Below the pieces are notes generated by a model that made no database searches, was not told the DNA's origin, and saw nothing but the letters and a program-made list of their open reading frames with translations. This document shows positions 9,173 through 17,370 of a DNA stretch of 40,534 nucleotides, one piece after another; the first letter of the stretch is position 1, and each line of letters starts with the position of its first letter. The position numbers and the translations under genes were made by a program. Origin of the DNA: Gemmatimonadota bacterium. GTDB taxonomy: Bacteria; Gemmatimonadota; Gemmatimonadetes; Gemmatimonadales; Gemmatimonadaceae. The stretch covers positions 1 through 40,534 of the forward strand of contig CANHTA010000009.1 of NCBI GenBank assembly GCA_947463135.1, in the 5' to 3' direction.

Positions 9173-9685
9173 TTAAGCGTCGGAGCTGCGCTGTTCGCGC
9201 AGTCCGGCCCAACGGGGATCGGGAGAAGGAGCACAGGTACATGCCCCGGTGTTGCGATCGGCACCACAGGTCGCGCAAAAGCCCTGGCAATCCTCCCGGC
9301 AGAGCGCGAATGAGGGAACGGCCAGAAGCCACTCCTCCCGCACCGCCGGACACAGGTCTAATTCACGCGCCCCAGCAGGGAACGGGAATCCGTCCTGGTC
9401 GTCCGCGTCGTCAAGGCTCGATTCCGCGAACAGCATATGGACGTCTTCCGATACAGCAACCGTCACTTCAGCCAGGCAACGCCGACAGTCCGTGATGGCC
9501 GCTCCTTCCAACCGACCGCTGAGATAAAAGCGGCCGTGACCCGCAGCGGAGAGTCGGCCGGTTACCCACACACCGGCACCAGCCGGGCGCGTGTCGTCCG
9601 CCTCCCACACTGGATCCGATGGGTCGAGCACTCCATCAACGCTCGCCGCACGGGCTTCCAGACTCCGGATGTCAAAGCACAGCAT
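9173..9685 (-). CDS. yceD: YceD/DUF177 family protein, upstream of rpmF
   Basis: DUF177 proteins sit next to rpmF in most bacteria; in plants and Escherichia coli they are linked to 23S rRNA accumulation, so a ribosome assembly role is inferred. The protein has about 170 residues. It has a CX2C pair at 67 and 70, an acidic middle, and a C-terminal cluster of six cysteines (129, 133, 137, 140, 149, 151) in the pattern CREDCQGFCATCG...CTC that is characteristic of the family. ATG 9685 is chosen. A GTG at 9718 would extend it by 11 residues into the loop of a long hairpin. No ribosome binding site is visible before ATG 9685, which may be leaderless. Confidence 0.88.
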   Translation of the reverse strand: MLCFDIRSLEARAASVDGVLDPSDPVWEADDTRPAGAGVWVTGRLSAAGHGRFYLSGRLEGAAITDCRRCLAEVTVAVSEDVHMLFAESSLDDADDQDGFPFPAGARELDLCPAVREEWLLAVPSFALCREDCQGFCATCGADRNTGACTCAPSPDPRWAGLREQRSSDA

Positions 9686-9693
9686 AGCCGTGT

Positions 9694-9722
9694 AACGTAG
9701 AGTGGGAGCCCCTGACACACAA
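9694..9722 (-). promoter_or_regulatory. Candidate promoter for the yceD-rpmF-plsX-fab operon
   Basis: On the minus strand a TTGTGT box (9722-9717) is followed after exactly 17 bases by TACGTT (9699-9694). A start site 6-8 bases further on would fall one or two bases before the yceD ATG at 9685, giving an almost leaderless message, which agrees with the absence of a ribosome binding site. The boxes match the consensus only partly and the -35 box lies in the loop of the hairpin at 9699-9735, so this is a weak call. Confidence 0.35.
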
Positions 9723-9735
9723 GGGCTCCCACTCT
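9699..9735 (-). terminator. Long perfect hairpin between ndk and yceD
   Basis: A perfect 13-base-pair inverted repeat (AGAGTGGGAGCCC with its complement) encloses an 11-base loop. It lies about 65 bases after the ndk stop and 13 bases before the yceD start. No T-run follows on either strand, so it is either a weak intrinsic terminator of the ndk unit or a leader structure. It overlaps the candidate yceD promoter. Confidence 0.55.
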
Positions 9736-9800
9736 CCTTGTCCGCTTCCAGCCGGCGCCTCCAAGTACCGCGCCGACCGCAAGTTAGATCATCCCGTCGC

Positions 9801-10226
9801 TTAGCGCGCGAGGACGTCGGCGCCGGCGAAGAAAAAGGCCGCCTCGACGGCCGCATTCTCGTCCGAATCGGACGCGTGAATCGCATTCCGTCCCTTCGAC
9901 TCCGCATACAGCTTCCGCACCGTGCCCTCGGCGGCTTCGGCCGGATCCGTGGCGCCAATCACCGTCCGGAGCGTGGCGACGGCATCATCGCGCTCCAACA
10001 CCAGCGGCATGCACGGGCCACTTGACATGAACTCCACGAGCTCGCCGAAGAATCCACGCTCACGATGCACCGCATAAAAATCAGCGGCCTGCGACGTGGT
10101 GAGATGCATCACGCGCGCCGCCTGTACGGTAAAGCCCGACTGCTCGAGTAAGGCGAGAATGAGGCCGGCTTTGCCATTGGCAAAGGCGTCCGGCTTGACG
10201 ATGGTAAGAGTACGACGACCAGCCAT
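9801..10226 (-). CDS. ndk: Nucleoside diphosphate kinase
   Basis: Ndk transfers the terminal phosphate of ATP to nucleoside diphosphates through a phosphohistidine. The protein has 141 residues, the normal bacterial length. It begins [10 protein letters not shown], has the GPCMPLVLE segment at about 70-78, and the phosphorylated His117 in NAIHASDS. The start ATG at 10226 lies 3 bases after the stop of the EIIA-CBS gene, so the two are probably co-transcribed. A strong hairpin follows at 9699-9735. Confidence 0.97.
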   Translation of the reverse strand: MAGRRTLTIVKPDAFANGKAGLILALLEQSGFTVQAARVMHLTTSQAADFYAVHRERGFFGELVEFMSSGPCMPLVLERDDAVATLRTVIGATDPAEAAEGTVRKLYAESKGRNAIHASDSDENAAVEAAFFFAGADVLAR

Positions 10227-10229
10227 AGG

Positions 10230-11132
10230 TTAGGATCCGATCAATTTGCGAACGATGTCCCCGCGGGTGAGGAAGCCGACCAGTCGGTCATCCTTCACCA
10301 CAGGCACCCGGTCGACGTCCTTGTTGAGCATCAGGGACGCCACCTCAGCAATCGGCTGCTCGGGCGCCACACACAGGACCTGACGGGTCATGATGTCGCG
10401 CACCGTGCGCCGCGCCGCGGCTGGCGGCTGGAGTGCGTTCGCACCCCCGGCGCGAGGAAGATAATGGCTCAGGAGATCCCGCAAGAGCTCCCGTTCACTT
10501 AACATGCCGATCACCCGGTGTGATTCGTCCACCACCGGGAGCCCGCCGAGGCCCGCCCGCAGCATTTCGAGGACGGCGCTCCGGAGCGGCACTTCGGGGC
10601 CAACGGTCCGTGGACGCTCCGACATGAGTTCCCGCACCGTAAGCTGGGCGGGGAGCTCCTTCCCCGTGAACTGGGGCAGCATGAGCACCTGGGCGGGCGT
10701 TTCCGTGGCCAGGACCGCCGCGACACTGTCCGGATTCGCAAGGACGCGCACCAGGGCGCGCACCACCTGCAGGTGGCGGGCCATCTGGCGTGGAGGGGCA
10801 CACACCAACGCTACGACGCGGCCCCGCTGCAGGGACTGGTCGTCCAGCACACGCACCACCTCCTGCGGCGCGATCCCGATCGCCACGACCACGTCACGCA
10901 CCGCCTCCGTGCGATAGTGGAGGACAAATCCACGATCGGCGAGCCCTACGATGTCTTCACTGCGCGCCTCTTCGATCCGTTCGCGCAGCAAATCGGCATG
11001 GGAGAGCGCTCCGCTGTGGTCCAGCAGCTCGCAGAGCGCGGCGGCCGCATCGGCCACAGATCCCGCCAGCAGCGGCATGCAAATGCGAGAAGGGACCAGC
11101 AGGTCCGCGAGCCGTTGTGGAGTGGAGGGCAT
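10230..11132 (-). CDS. PTS EIIA-like domain fused to two CBS domains
   Basis: The protein has 300 residues. Residues about 5-150 resemble the type-2 EIIA (PtsN/fructose) domain of the phosphotransferase system; a His72 (FVLHYR) lies where the phosphorylated histidine of that family is expected, although the usual preceding Pro is Leu. Residues about 165-225 and 243-300 are two CBS domains, each with the pattern of a V-x-D/E-I/L-M-T/S start and a GLPVVD or RVPVVK strand. CBS pairs usually bind adenine nucleotides. No EIIB or EIIC is nearby, so a regulatory rather than transport role is inferred. ATG 11132 is chosen; a GTG at 11225 lies beside the hairpin after sucD and is unlikely. The gene precedes ndk by 3 bases. 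Confidence 0.8.
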   Translation of the reverse strand: MPSTPQRLADLLVPSRICMPLLAGSVADAAAALCELLDHSGALSHADLLRERIEEARSEDIVGLADRGFVLHYRTEAVRDVVVAIGIAPQEVVRVLDDQSLQRGRVVALVCAPPRQMARHLQVVRALVRVLANPDSVAAVLATETPAQVLMLPQFTGKELPAQLTVRELMSERPRTVGPEVPLRSAVLEMLRAGLGGLPVVDESHRVIGMLSERELLRDLLSHYLPRAGGANALQPPAAARRTVRDIMTRQVLCVAPEQPIAEVASLMLNKDVDRVPVVKDDRLVGFLTRGDIVRKLIGS

Positions 11133-11183
11133 AACAGGAATCTGGCGACCCAACGATACGTCGGAGAGGGGGCCTAACGCGAA

Positions 11184-11219
11184 GGCGGGGCGAATCACGT
11201 GTTCGGTGACCGCCCCGCC
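11184..11219 (-). terminator. Hairpin after sucD
   Basis: A 9-base-pair GC stem (GGCGGGGCG with its complement) with an inner TCAC/GTGA stem lies 34 bases after the sucD stop. No T-run follows. It probably reduces read-through from sucCD into the EIIA-CBS gene. Confidence 0.5.
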
Positions 11220-11252
11220 CCCCACCCGACAGCTACATCACGGCGCGCGAGC

Positions 11253-12125
11253 TTATGCGAGACGCGCCTTGATCAGGTCCACGAAATCGACCGGACGCTT
11301 CGCCACGCCCATCCCAGCCGCAAGGAACGCCTCGATCTTCTCCGCTGCCGTGCCTTCCGAGCCGGAGATAATCGCTCCCGCATGACCCATACGGCGACCC
11401 GGCGGAGCCGTTTGGCCGGCAATAAACCCAACCACCGGCTTCGTCATGTGAGCCTTGATGAACGCCGCCGCCTCCTGCTCGTCGGTGCCTCCAATTTCGC
11501 CCATCATGGCCACGGCCTTCGTCTGCGGATCAGCTTCAAACGCCGCAAGGCAATCGATGAAGTTCGTGCCGTTGATCGGATCCCCACCGATGCCCACACA
11601 CGAGCTCTGACCGATTCCGGCTTTCGTGAGCTGATTCACGATTTCGTACGTCAGCGTCCCAGAGCGGCTCACCACGCCGACGTGCCCTGGCGTGCAGATC
11701 CGTCCCGGGATGATGCCAACCTTCGACTGCCCCGGCGTGATCAGCCCCGGGCAGTTCGGCCCGATCAACCGTGCGCCGTGTTCCTTGACGTACGGATACA
11801 CCTTGGTCATGTCCAGCACCGGCACGCCCTCCGTGATGCACACAACGAGCTTCACACCGGCGGCGGCGGCTTCCATCATGGCATCGGCCGCAAACATCGG
11901 CGGCACGTAGATGACGGACGTGTTCGCGCCCGTGGCCTGCACGGCGTCGTACACGGTGTCGAAAATGGGCACGGTGCCTTCGAACATCTGGCCACCCTTG
12001 CCCGGCGTCACGCCGGCCACAACCTGCGTGCCGTACTCCATCATCTGCTTGGCATGGAACGAGCCGTCGCGGCCCGTAATGCCCTGCACGATCAACTTCG
12101 TGCCGTTGTCGATGAAGATGCTCAC
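11253..12125 (-). CDS. sucD: Succinyl-CoA synthetase alpha subunit
   Basis: SucD with SucC interconverts succinyl-CoA and succinate with nucleotide phosphorylation in the TCA cycle. The protein has 290 residues. It has the CoA-binding [11 protein letters not shown] segment at about 14-24, GPNCPG at about 122-127 and the phosphorylated His248 in [10 protein letters not shown]. The start is a GTG at 12125 overlapping the sucC TGA by 4 bases, so translation is likely coupled. A GC hairpin lies after the stop. Confidence 0.97.
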   Translation of the reverse strand: MSIFIDNGTKLIVQGITGRDGSFHAKQMMEYGTQVVAGVTPGKGGQMFEGTVPIFDTVYDAVQATGANTSVIYVPPMFAADAMMEAAAAGVKLVVCITEGVPVLDMTKVYPYVKEHGARLIGPNCPGLITPGQSKVGIIPGRICTPGHVGVVSRSGTLTYEIVNQLTKAGIGQSSCVGIGGDPINGTNFIDCLAAFEADPQTKAVAMMGEIGGTDEQEAAAFIKAHMTKPVVGFIAGQTAPPGRRMGHAGAIISGSEGTAAEKIEAFLAAGMGVAKRPVDFVDLIKARLA

Positions 12126-13267
12126 GCGGCACCTCCCGTCGTGGCGAGCTCGACGGCGCGCTGCACGGCCGCATCCATGTCGTTCGACGCCGAGAAGCCG
12201 TTGTCCTGCAGAATCTTCACGGCGATCTCCTCGTTGGTGCCAGTGAGACGGATGACGATGGGCACCTTGAGCGGATTCGCCTTGGTCGCCGTGACGATGC
12301 CATTGGCCACGTCATCGGTGCGCGTAATGCCGCCGAAGATGTTGAACAGAATGCATTTCACGTTCGGATCGGACGTGATGATGCGGAGCGCGTTCACAAC
12401 CTTCTCCGGATTCGACGAACCGCCAATGTCGAGGAAGTTGGCCGGGTCGCCGCCGTAGTACTTCACGAGATCCATCGTTGCCATGGCGAGTCCCGCACCA
12501 TTGACCACGCAGCCCACGTTGCCGTCGAGCTTGATGAACGTGAGGTTCGAATTCCGCGCATCAACTTCGCTCGGCGCTTCCGACGACTCGTCGCGCAGGG
12601 CGGCGATCTCGGGGCGGCGATCGAGTTCGTTGTCGTCGATGACCATCTTGCCGTCAACCGCAATCAGTTCACCCGTTGGCGTGAGCACGAGCGGATTGAT
12701 TTCGGCGAGCGAGCAGCCGGCGTTCATGAACGCCGTGTACAGCTGCTGCATGATCTTTGCCGCCTGACGCGCGAGCTTGACGTCCTTGAACAGGAAGAAT
12801 CCCATGCGCATCGCTTCGAACGACAACAGGCCGTAGCGCGTGTCGACCGGGTGATACAGGATCAGCTCCGGCGTCTTGGCCGCGACTTCTTCGATGTCAA
12901 TGCCACCGGCCGCGCTCACCATGAACACCGGCTTCTTGGTCGCCCGGTCAACGATAATGCCGACGTACGCTTCGGAGCCGATGTCCGCCGCGACCGTGAC
13001 GAGCACCTTCTCAACGGTCAGATCCTTGATGGTCATGCCGAGGATGGCGGTCGCCTTTTCCTTGGCCGCTTCCGGCGTCGGACAGAACTTCACGCCGCCC
13101 GCCTTTCCGCGGCCACCGGCGTGGACCTGCGCCTTCACCATGACTGCAACGCCATAACGCTGGGCAATGGCTTCCGCCTGTTCCGGCGTCGTGGCGATCT
13201 CGCCGGGCGGGATCGGCACACCGGCCGCCCGCAACAGCTCCTTCGCCTGATACTCGTGTAGGTTCAC
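12122..13267 (-). CDS. sucC: Succinyl-CoA synthetase beta subunit
   Basis: SucC carries the ATP-grasp domain and nucleotide specificity of succinyl-CoA synthetase. The protein has 381 residues. The N-terminus [11 protein letters not shown] is typical, [12 protein letters not shown] (about 48-59) belongs to the ATP-grasp fold, and NIFGGITR with the RLTGTNEE segment lies near the C-terminus. The start is GTG 13267 with a GGAG ribosome binding site 5 bases before it. The gene heads the sucCD unit after a 134-base intergenic region with a candidate promoter. Confidence 0.97.
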   Translation of the reverse strand: MNLHEYQAKELLRAAGVPIPPGEIATTPEQAEAIAQRYGVAVMVKAQVHAGGRGKAGGVKFCPTPEAAKEKATAILGMTIKDLTVEKVLVTVAADIGSEAYVGIIVDRATKKPVFMVSAAGGIDIEEVAAKTPELILYHPVDTRYGLLSFEAMRMGFFLFKDVKLARQAAKIMQQLYTAFMNAGCSLAEINPLVLTPTGELIAVDGKMVIDDNELDRRPEIAALRDESSEAPSEVDARNSNLTFIKLDGNVGCVVNGAGLAMATMDLVKYYGGDPANFLDIGGSSNPEKVVNALRIITSDPNVKCILFNIFGGITRTDDVANGIVTATKANPLKVPIVIRLTGTNEEIAVKILQDNGFSASNDMDAAVQRAVELATTGGAA

Positions 13268-13300
13268 GCGTTCTCCGAATCGAGGAATGTCAGCGGTTCA

Positions 13301-13330
13301 ATGCTAGCTGGCCGTACGAGACGACAGCAA
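13301..13330 (-). promoter_or_regulatory. Candidate promoter for sucCD
   Basis: On the minus strand TTGCTG (13330-13325) is followed after 18 bases by TAGCAT (13306-13301). The start site would give a leader of about 27 bases containing the GGAG site before the sucC GTG. A 7-base-pair hairpin (13321-13342) overlaps the -35 region and could also end the upstream UPF0182 transcript. The match to consensus is moderate. Confidence 0.4.
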
Positions 13331-13401
13331 CCCGCCTGTCGTACCACGCGCGCCCATACGTGTCCGGCACCGTGAACCGGCGCTGCCAAACACGGCCGCG
13401 T

Positions 13402-15912
13402 TCATGGCGGCGGTCGTTCCAATACGCGGCCCAGGCTGTCAAACGCTGCACCGAACTGCACCCAATCGCCACGGCGTAGTGCGGCGCGCAGTGTAGCATA
13501 CCAACGTCGCGCCGCATCCGACGAGTCCTGCCCGCCCCCCGCGATGGCAGAAGGTCCTGTCGCCACCGGCACATCACTGAACTGCCCTAATGCCTCGCCC
13601 ACGGTGGCGCCGCCCCCCACGCGACGACCATCGGTGGTCGCGACCCGCAACACCGTGGTGGAGCCATCGTCCTGAACCCTGAGGAGTGGCTGCAGCAGCA
13701 GCACGCCATCCGCGGTCATCACGGCGCTCACGCGTCCGGCTTTCCCACGCGAGCCACGACCCGGCCCATCCCCAACGGCTCCTTGCATGCTGTCGATCGC
13801 AATCTGCAACCGTTCGGCCATGGTCCGCCAACGGTTCCGTGGACTCGAGGTCGAATCCCACCACGTTTGCCGCTCCTGCCCTCCAGAAACTGTGACGATC
13901 CCACTGATCTGATCACCGCCGTCAATCAGCGGCACGCTCCACGCGACGCGGCGCTCACCGGCGTTCCCGATCCAATGCGGCGCCGGTGCACCGCCGATCA
14001 AGGCACTGTCCGGCAGATGCCGGAGGACGGAACGTTCGCGCGGCAAACCGTACCGTGCGAAGGTCTCAATCTGCGCCACCGCACTCTCATTGGCCGGCGG
14101 CAACTGCGCCAGGATCGCAGCAGGCAGTTCACCAGCCTGAGCGAATAACGTGGGGAACCGCGCCATCCACGTACGCGTCGGGGCGTCCGCGCGCGGAGCG
14201 GCCACGAGTCGTACCCGACCGGTGGCCGCCTCGATAACCGCCGTCGCCGCCAGTCGGTAATAACTGTAGATGCCCGATGCGAACTGCCAGCGCTGACTCA
14301 ACGGGTACCGATCCGACACGCTGTACAGATGAAGCGTCCAGAACACGCGCCCGTCGTAACGGAGCGGAAGCACCTCGTTGGCCTGAGCAAACACAGGCGC
14401 CAGCCGCGCCACGCGATCGCGGACATCACGGTGTGAGAGCAACAGCGGTTCGGCCAGCGCGCTGTCGGCGTGGAGCAACGAGAGATCCCGAAGCGCCCAC
14501 GCATGGGCGATTCGGGCCCGTAGCGACGCCAGCGACACCCCAACCACCTGCGGGGAACGCGTGGCGTCGACCAGGAGAGGATCGCGCAGTCCCGGACCCA
14601 CCAGCACGGACGTGCGTCCCGCGCGCTCAGACGCCTCCTCGGGGCGGTCCAGCAGCGTCTGGGCGGTGGCGTCGAAGACCGACACCCGCCAGTCCCCTGC
14701 TCCATCAACCGGCCGACGCACGACCAGCGCACTGAGCCGGTTGTCCATGACGGTCCAGCTCATCGGGACGAGGTCAACCGCGAGCGGGACGGTTGCACGG
14801 GCGTCACGGGGACCGTCACCGCCTGCACGAGCAACCGGCATGGCGGCCGCCACCGAGCGACGATCCCAAAGGCTCATTCGTACCGGCAGGGTCGCGCGCT
14901 CCAGCCGCGTTACCGAGGAGTCCGCACCGACGAAGCGAATCCCGTCCACATCAAAGGCACGTCGGCTGTACAGCGCACGCGACGCGATGTAGTCGAAATC
15001 CCGTGTTGCGGGGTCGCCGAGCAGACGCGTTCGAGCCAGCACCATCGGTGCGGCGTGCCGTAAGCCAAGCGCCGCCACGAGAATCAGCGTGAGCGTGAGG
15101 AATGCCGCTCGCAGCTGTCCAACCCAGCCCGTGCGAAGCACCACCATGGCCGCGACGGCACTGCCAACGGACAAGACGTGATCCATCCGCAGCGCCACCC
15201 GATGGTCGATTTTGACAAATAGTCCATCTGGCCCACTCCCCTGCCGCAAGAGGTCGAAGGCATCAAGGCGGTAGCTCCAGGCCAGCAACAGGAGGACCAT
15301 GGCGCCAAGCGCACTCAGGTGGCGTCGTACGTGCGTGGAAGCTGCGACGCGACGGCCCTCCATACGCAAACTCCGGGTCAGCGCGTACAGGATGACCACC
15401 AGTGCGGTACACGAGACCACGCTAACGAGCGACCATAGATACAGGGTCTCTTCTACGGGCAGCCAATAGACGTAGAAGCCCAGATCGCGCCCGAGCACCC
15501 CCTCAATCTCCCCGAAGGGCAATCCATGCCGTAATTGCGCCAGATCAACCCAATTGGTGAGCGGCATCGCCAGCGCCCCACCGAGCACCATCGCCAGCAG
15601 CACCGTGACGGCCAGCAGCCGCTGACCGGAAATCATCGAGACCAGTTCGATATTCGCCACCCGGGATGGCACCGCAACGGCGACAATCGTGCGACGCACC
15701 GCATGGAGATTGGCAAACGCAAACAGCGCACCGACGGCCCACGCGCCCCCTCGGAGCACGGCAGTATCCATCACCTGTTCCCAGAATAATCCCGGCAGCC
15801 CCATCGCCGTGAACCACGCGTGATCGACGACCAAGGCGGTCGCCGCGCGTCCAAGGAGGAGCAACGCGGCCACCATCGCCAGACCGAGGAACAGTCCGCC
15901 GCGTGCGCTCAT
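13402..15912 (-). CDS. UPF0182 family membrane protein
   Basis: The function of this family (COG1615) is unknown. The protein has 836 residues. The first 300 or so are hydrophobic and hold about seven membrane segments; the remaining 530 form a large soluble part that is probably outside the membrane. Family features include the DYIASRALYSRRAF-like stretch after the last membrane segment, a conserved YPLSQRW segment in the soluble part, and a C-terminal AALRRGDWVQFGAAFDSL helix. ATG 15912 lies 21 bases after the phosphomannomutase stop, so the two are probably co-transcribed. No local partner explains its job. Confidence 0.85.
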   Translation of the reverse strand: MSARGGLFLGLAMVAALLLLGRAATALVVDHAWFTAMGLPGLFWEQVMDTAVLRGGAWAVGALFAFANLHAVRRTIVAVAVPSRVANIELVSMISGQRLLAVTVLLAMVLGGALAMPLTNWVDLAQLRHGLPFGEIEGVLGRDLGFYVYWLPVEETLYLWSLVSVVSCTALVVILYALTRSLRMEGRRVAASTHVRRHLSALGAMVLLLLAWSYRLDAFDLLRQGSGPDGLFVKIDHRVALRMDHVLSVGSAVAAMVVLRTGWVGQLRAAFLTLTLILVAALGLRHAAPMVLARTRLLGDPATRDFDYIASRALYSRRAFDVDGIRFVGADSSVTRLERATLPVRMSLWDRRSVAAAMPVARAGGDGPRDARATVPLAVDLVPMSWTVMDNRLSALVVRRPVDGAGDWRVSVFDATAQTLLDRPEEASERAGRTSVLVGPGLRDPLLVDATRSPQVVGVSLASLRARIAHAWALRDLSLLHADSALAEPLLLSHRDVRDRVARLAPVFAQANEVLPLRYDGRVFWTLHLYSVSDRYPLSQRWQFASGIYSYYRLAATAVIEAATGRVRLVAAPRADAPTRTWMARFPTLFAQAGELPAAILAQLPPANESAVAQIETFARYGLPRERSVLRHLPDSALIGGAPAPHWIGNAGERRVAWSVPLIDGGDQISGIVTVSGGQERQTWWDSTSSPRNRWRTMAERLQIAIDSMQGAVGDGPGRGSRGKAGRVSAVMTADGVLLLQPLLRVQDDGSTTVLRVATTDGRRVGGGATVGEALGQFSDVPVATGPSAIAGGGQDSSDAARRWYATLRAALRRGDWVQFGAAFDSLGRVLERPPP

Positions 15913-15933
15913 CTCAGGGAACCGGTTGCGCCA

Positions 15934-17313
15934 TCACAGCGATACGCCCTGCGTGTGCAACCAGCGTTCCATCACCCCACGAATCTCCGCCAACCGTTCG
16001 GCCGAGCTCGCCTCAAAGCGGGCTACGATAACGGGCTGCGTGTTCGACGCGCGCAGGAGTCCCCACCCGTCGCCAAACAACACCCGCACGCCGTCGACAT
16101 CGATCACCTCATGCGTCGCACCGAAGTGCTGTGCAGCCCGGGCCACAATGGCAAACTTCGCCACCTCATCCGTCTCAATGCGCAACTCCGGCGTGGACAC
16201 GAAAGGCGGTACGTCTGCCAGCAGCTCATCAATGCGCTTCCCGGAGTCCGCAATAATGCGCAGCAATCGGGCCGCCGCATACAACGCATCATCGTGCCCG
16301 TAAAACCCTTCAGTAAAGAACATGTGTCCCGACATCTCACCGGCGATCGGCGCGTGCATGGCCTTCATCTTGTCCTTGATGAGGGAATGTCCGGTTTTCC
16401 ACATCACCGGTACGCCACCCGCCTGTTGAATCCCATCGGTCAGTGCCTGTGAACACTTCACATCAAAAATGATGGGTTGCCCCACACCCGTTCGGGCGAG
16501 CACATCGCGCGCATACAGAATCAGAATGTGATCGCCCCAGATGATGCGACCGTCGCGATCCACCACGCCGATCCGATCGGCATCGCCATCAAACGCCACA
16601 CCAATTTCCGCACCGGTTTCCCTGACCGCCTGAATACAGTCTTCAAGATTTTCAGGAACGGTGGGATCAGGATGATGATTAGGAAACGTGCCATCGCTCT
16701 CGGTGAACAGACCGACGGCGTCGACGCCAAGCGCCGACATCAGCTGCGGCGCCACCAAGGCAGCCGCCCCATTCCCGCAGTCATACACCACTTTGAGCGG
16801 CGTTCCATCCGGACGGGAAATCCGGCCGACGCGGGCCGCGATATCACTGACGTACCGGTCGATCACAGGCACCTGCCGCACCGTACCCGCTCCGGAGGGG
16901 AAGACGTCCGCGCGAATGAGCCGGAAGAGCGCCTGAATGGCTTCGCCATGCATCGATCCCGTACCGACGCACATCTTGAAACCGTTGTACTCGGGGGGAT
17001 TGTGGGATCCGGTTATCTGGATTCCGCCGATGACCGGTTCGTGATGTAAGGTCCAGTACAACAGCGGCGTCGGCACGACCCCTACATCAACCACATCGAC
17101 GCCGCACTCCGTCAGCCCACGCACAAGCGCGGCGTGCAGCGCATCACCACTCGGCCGGTTGTCGCGCCCCACCGCAACGGCCCCCACAATACCGCGCGCG
17201 GCCAGGTACGCCGCATACCCGCGCCCGATGCCGTAGGCGACCTCCTCGGTAAGGTCGATGCCCACGATGCCGCGCACGTCATACTGCCGGAAGATGGTCT
17301 GATCAATCGTCAT
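15934..17313 (-). CDS. Phosphomannomutase/phosphoglucomutase
   Basis: The enzyme moves phosphate between C6 and C1 of mannose or glucose, feeding sugar nucleotides for surface polysaccharide. The protein has 459 residues and the four parts of the alpha-phosphohexomutase family: the phosphoserine loop TGSHNPPEYNG (Ser103), the magnesium loop DGDADR (242-247), the sugar-binding GEMSGH (325-330) and the phosphate-binding RASNTQP near the C-terminus. These fit the AlgC/ManB type with dual specificity, which is an inference. ATG 17313 is chosen because IFRQYDVRG directly after it is the family N-terminus. It follows nuoN by 57 bases. Confidence 0.92.
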   Translation of the reverse strand: MTIDQTIFRQYDVRGIVGIDLTEEVAYGIGRGYAAYLAARGIVGAVAVGRDNRPSGDALHAALVRGLTECGVDVVDVGVVPTPLLYWTLHHEPVIGGIQITGSHNPPEYNGFKMCVGTGSMHGEAIQALFRLIRADVFPSGAGTVRQVPVIDRYVSDIAARVGRISRPDGTPLKVVYDCGNGAAALVAPQLMSALGVDAVGLFTESDGTFPNHHPDPTVPENLEDCIQAVRETGAEIGVAFDGDADRIGVVDRDGRIIWGDHILILYARDVLARTGVGQPIIFDVKCSQALTDGIQQAGGVPVMWKTGHSLIKDKMKAMHAPIAGEMSGHMFFTEGFYGHDDALYAAARLLRIIADSGKRIDELLADVPPFVSTPELRIETDEVAKFAIVARAAQHFGATHEVIDVDGVRVLFGDGWGLLRASNTQPVIVARFEASSAERLAEIRGVMERWLHTQGVSL

Positions 17314-17370
17314 AACGGGCGCTCGACAACGAAAGGATGGACGCGGGGCCACGCCGGAGGATAGCGAACA

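Noticed and set aside
11133-11225. GTG 11225 as start of the EIIA-CBS protein
   Set aside because: It would make the sucD-downstream hairpin coding and add 31 residues with no similarity to the family; ATG 11132 directly precedes the conserved domain.
11199-12458. Long plus-strand open frame of 419 codons opposite sucD and sucC
   Set aside because: It lies antisense to two strongly conserved genes, its product is rich in Arg and His as expected of a GC-rich shadow frame, and it resembles no known family.
13290-13577. Minus-strand open frame of 95 codons at the end of the UPF0182 gene
   Set aside because: It mostly overlaps the UPF0182 gene in another frame, and the part in the intergenic region shows only promoter-like and hairpin sequence.
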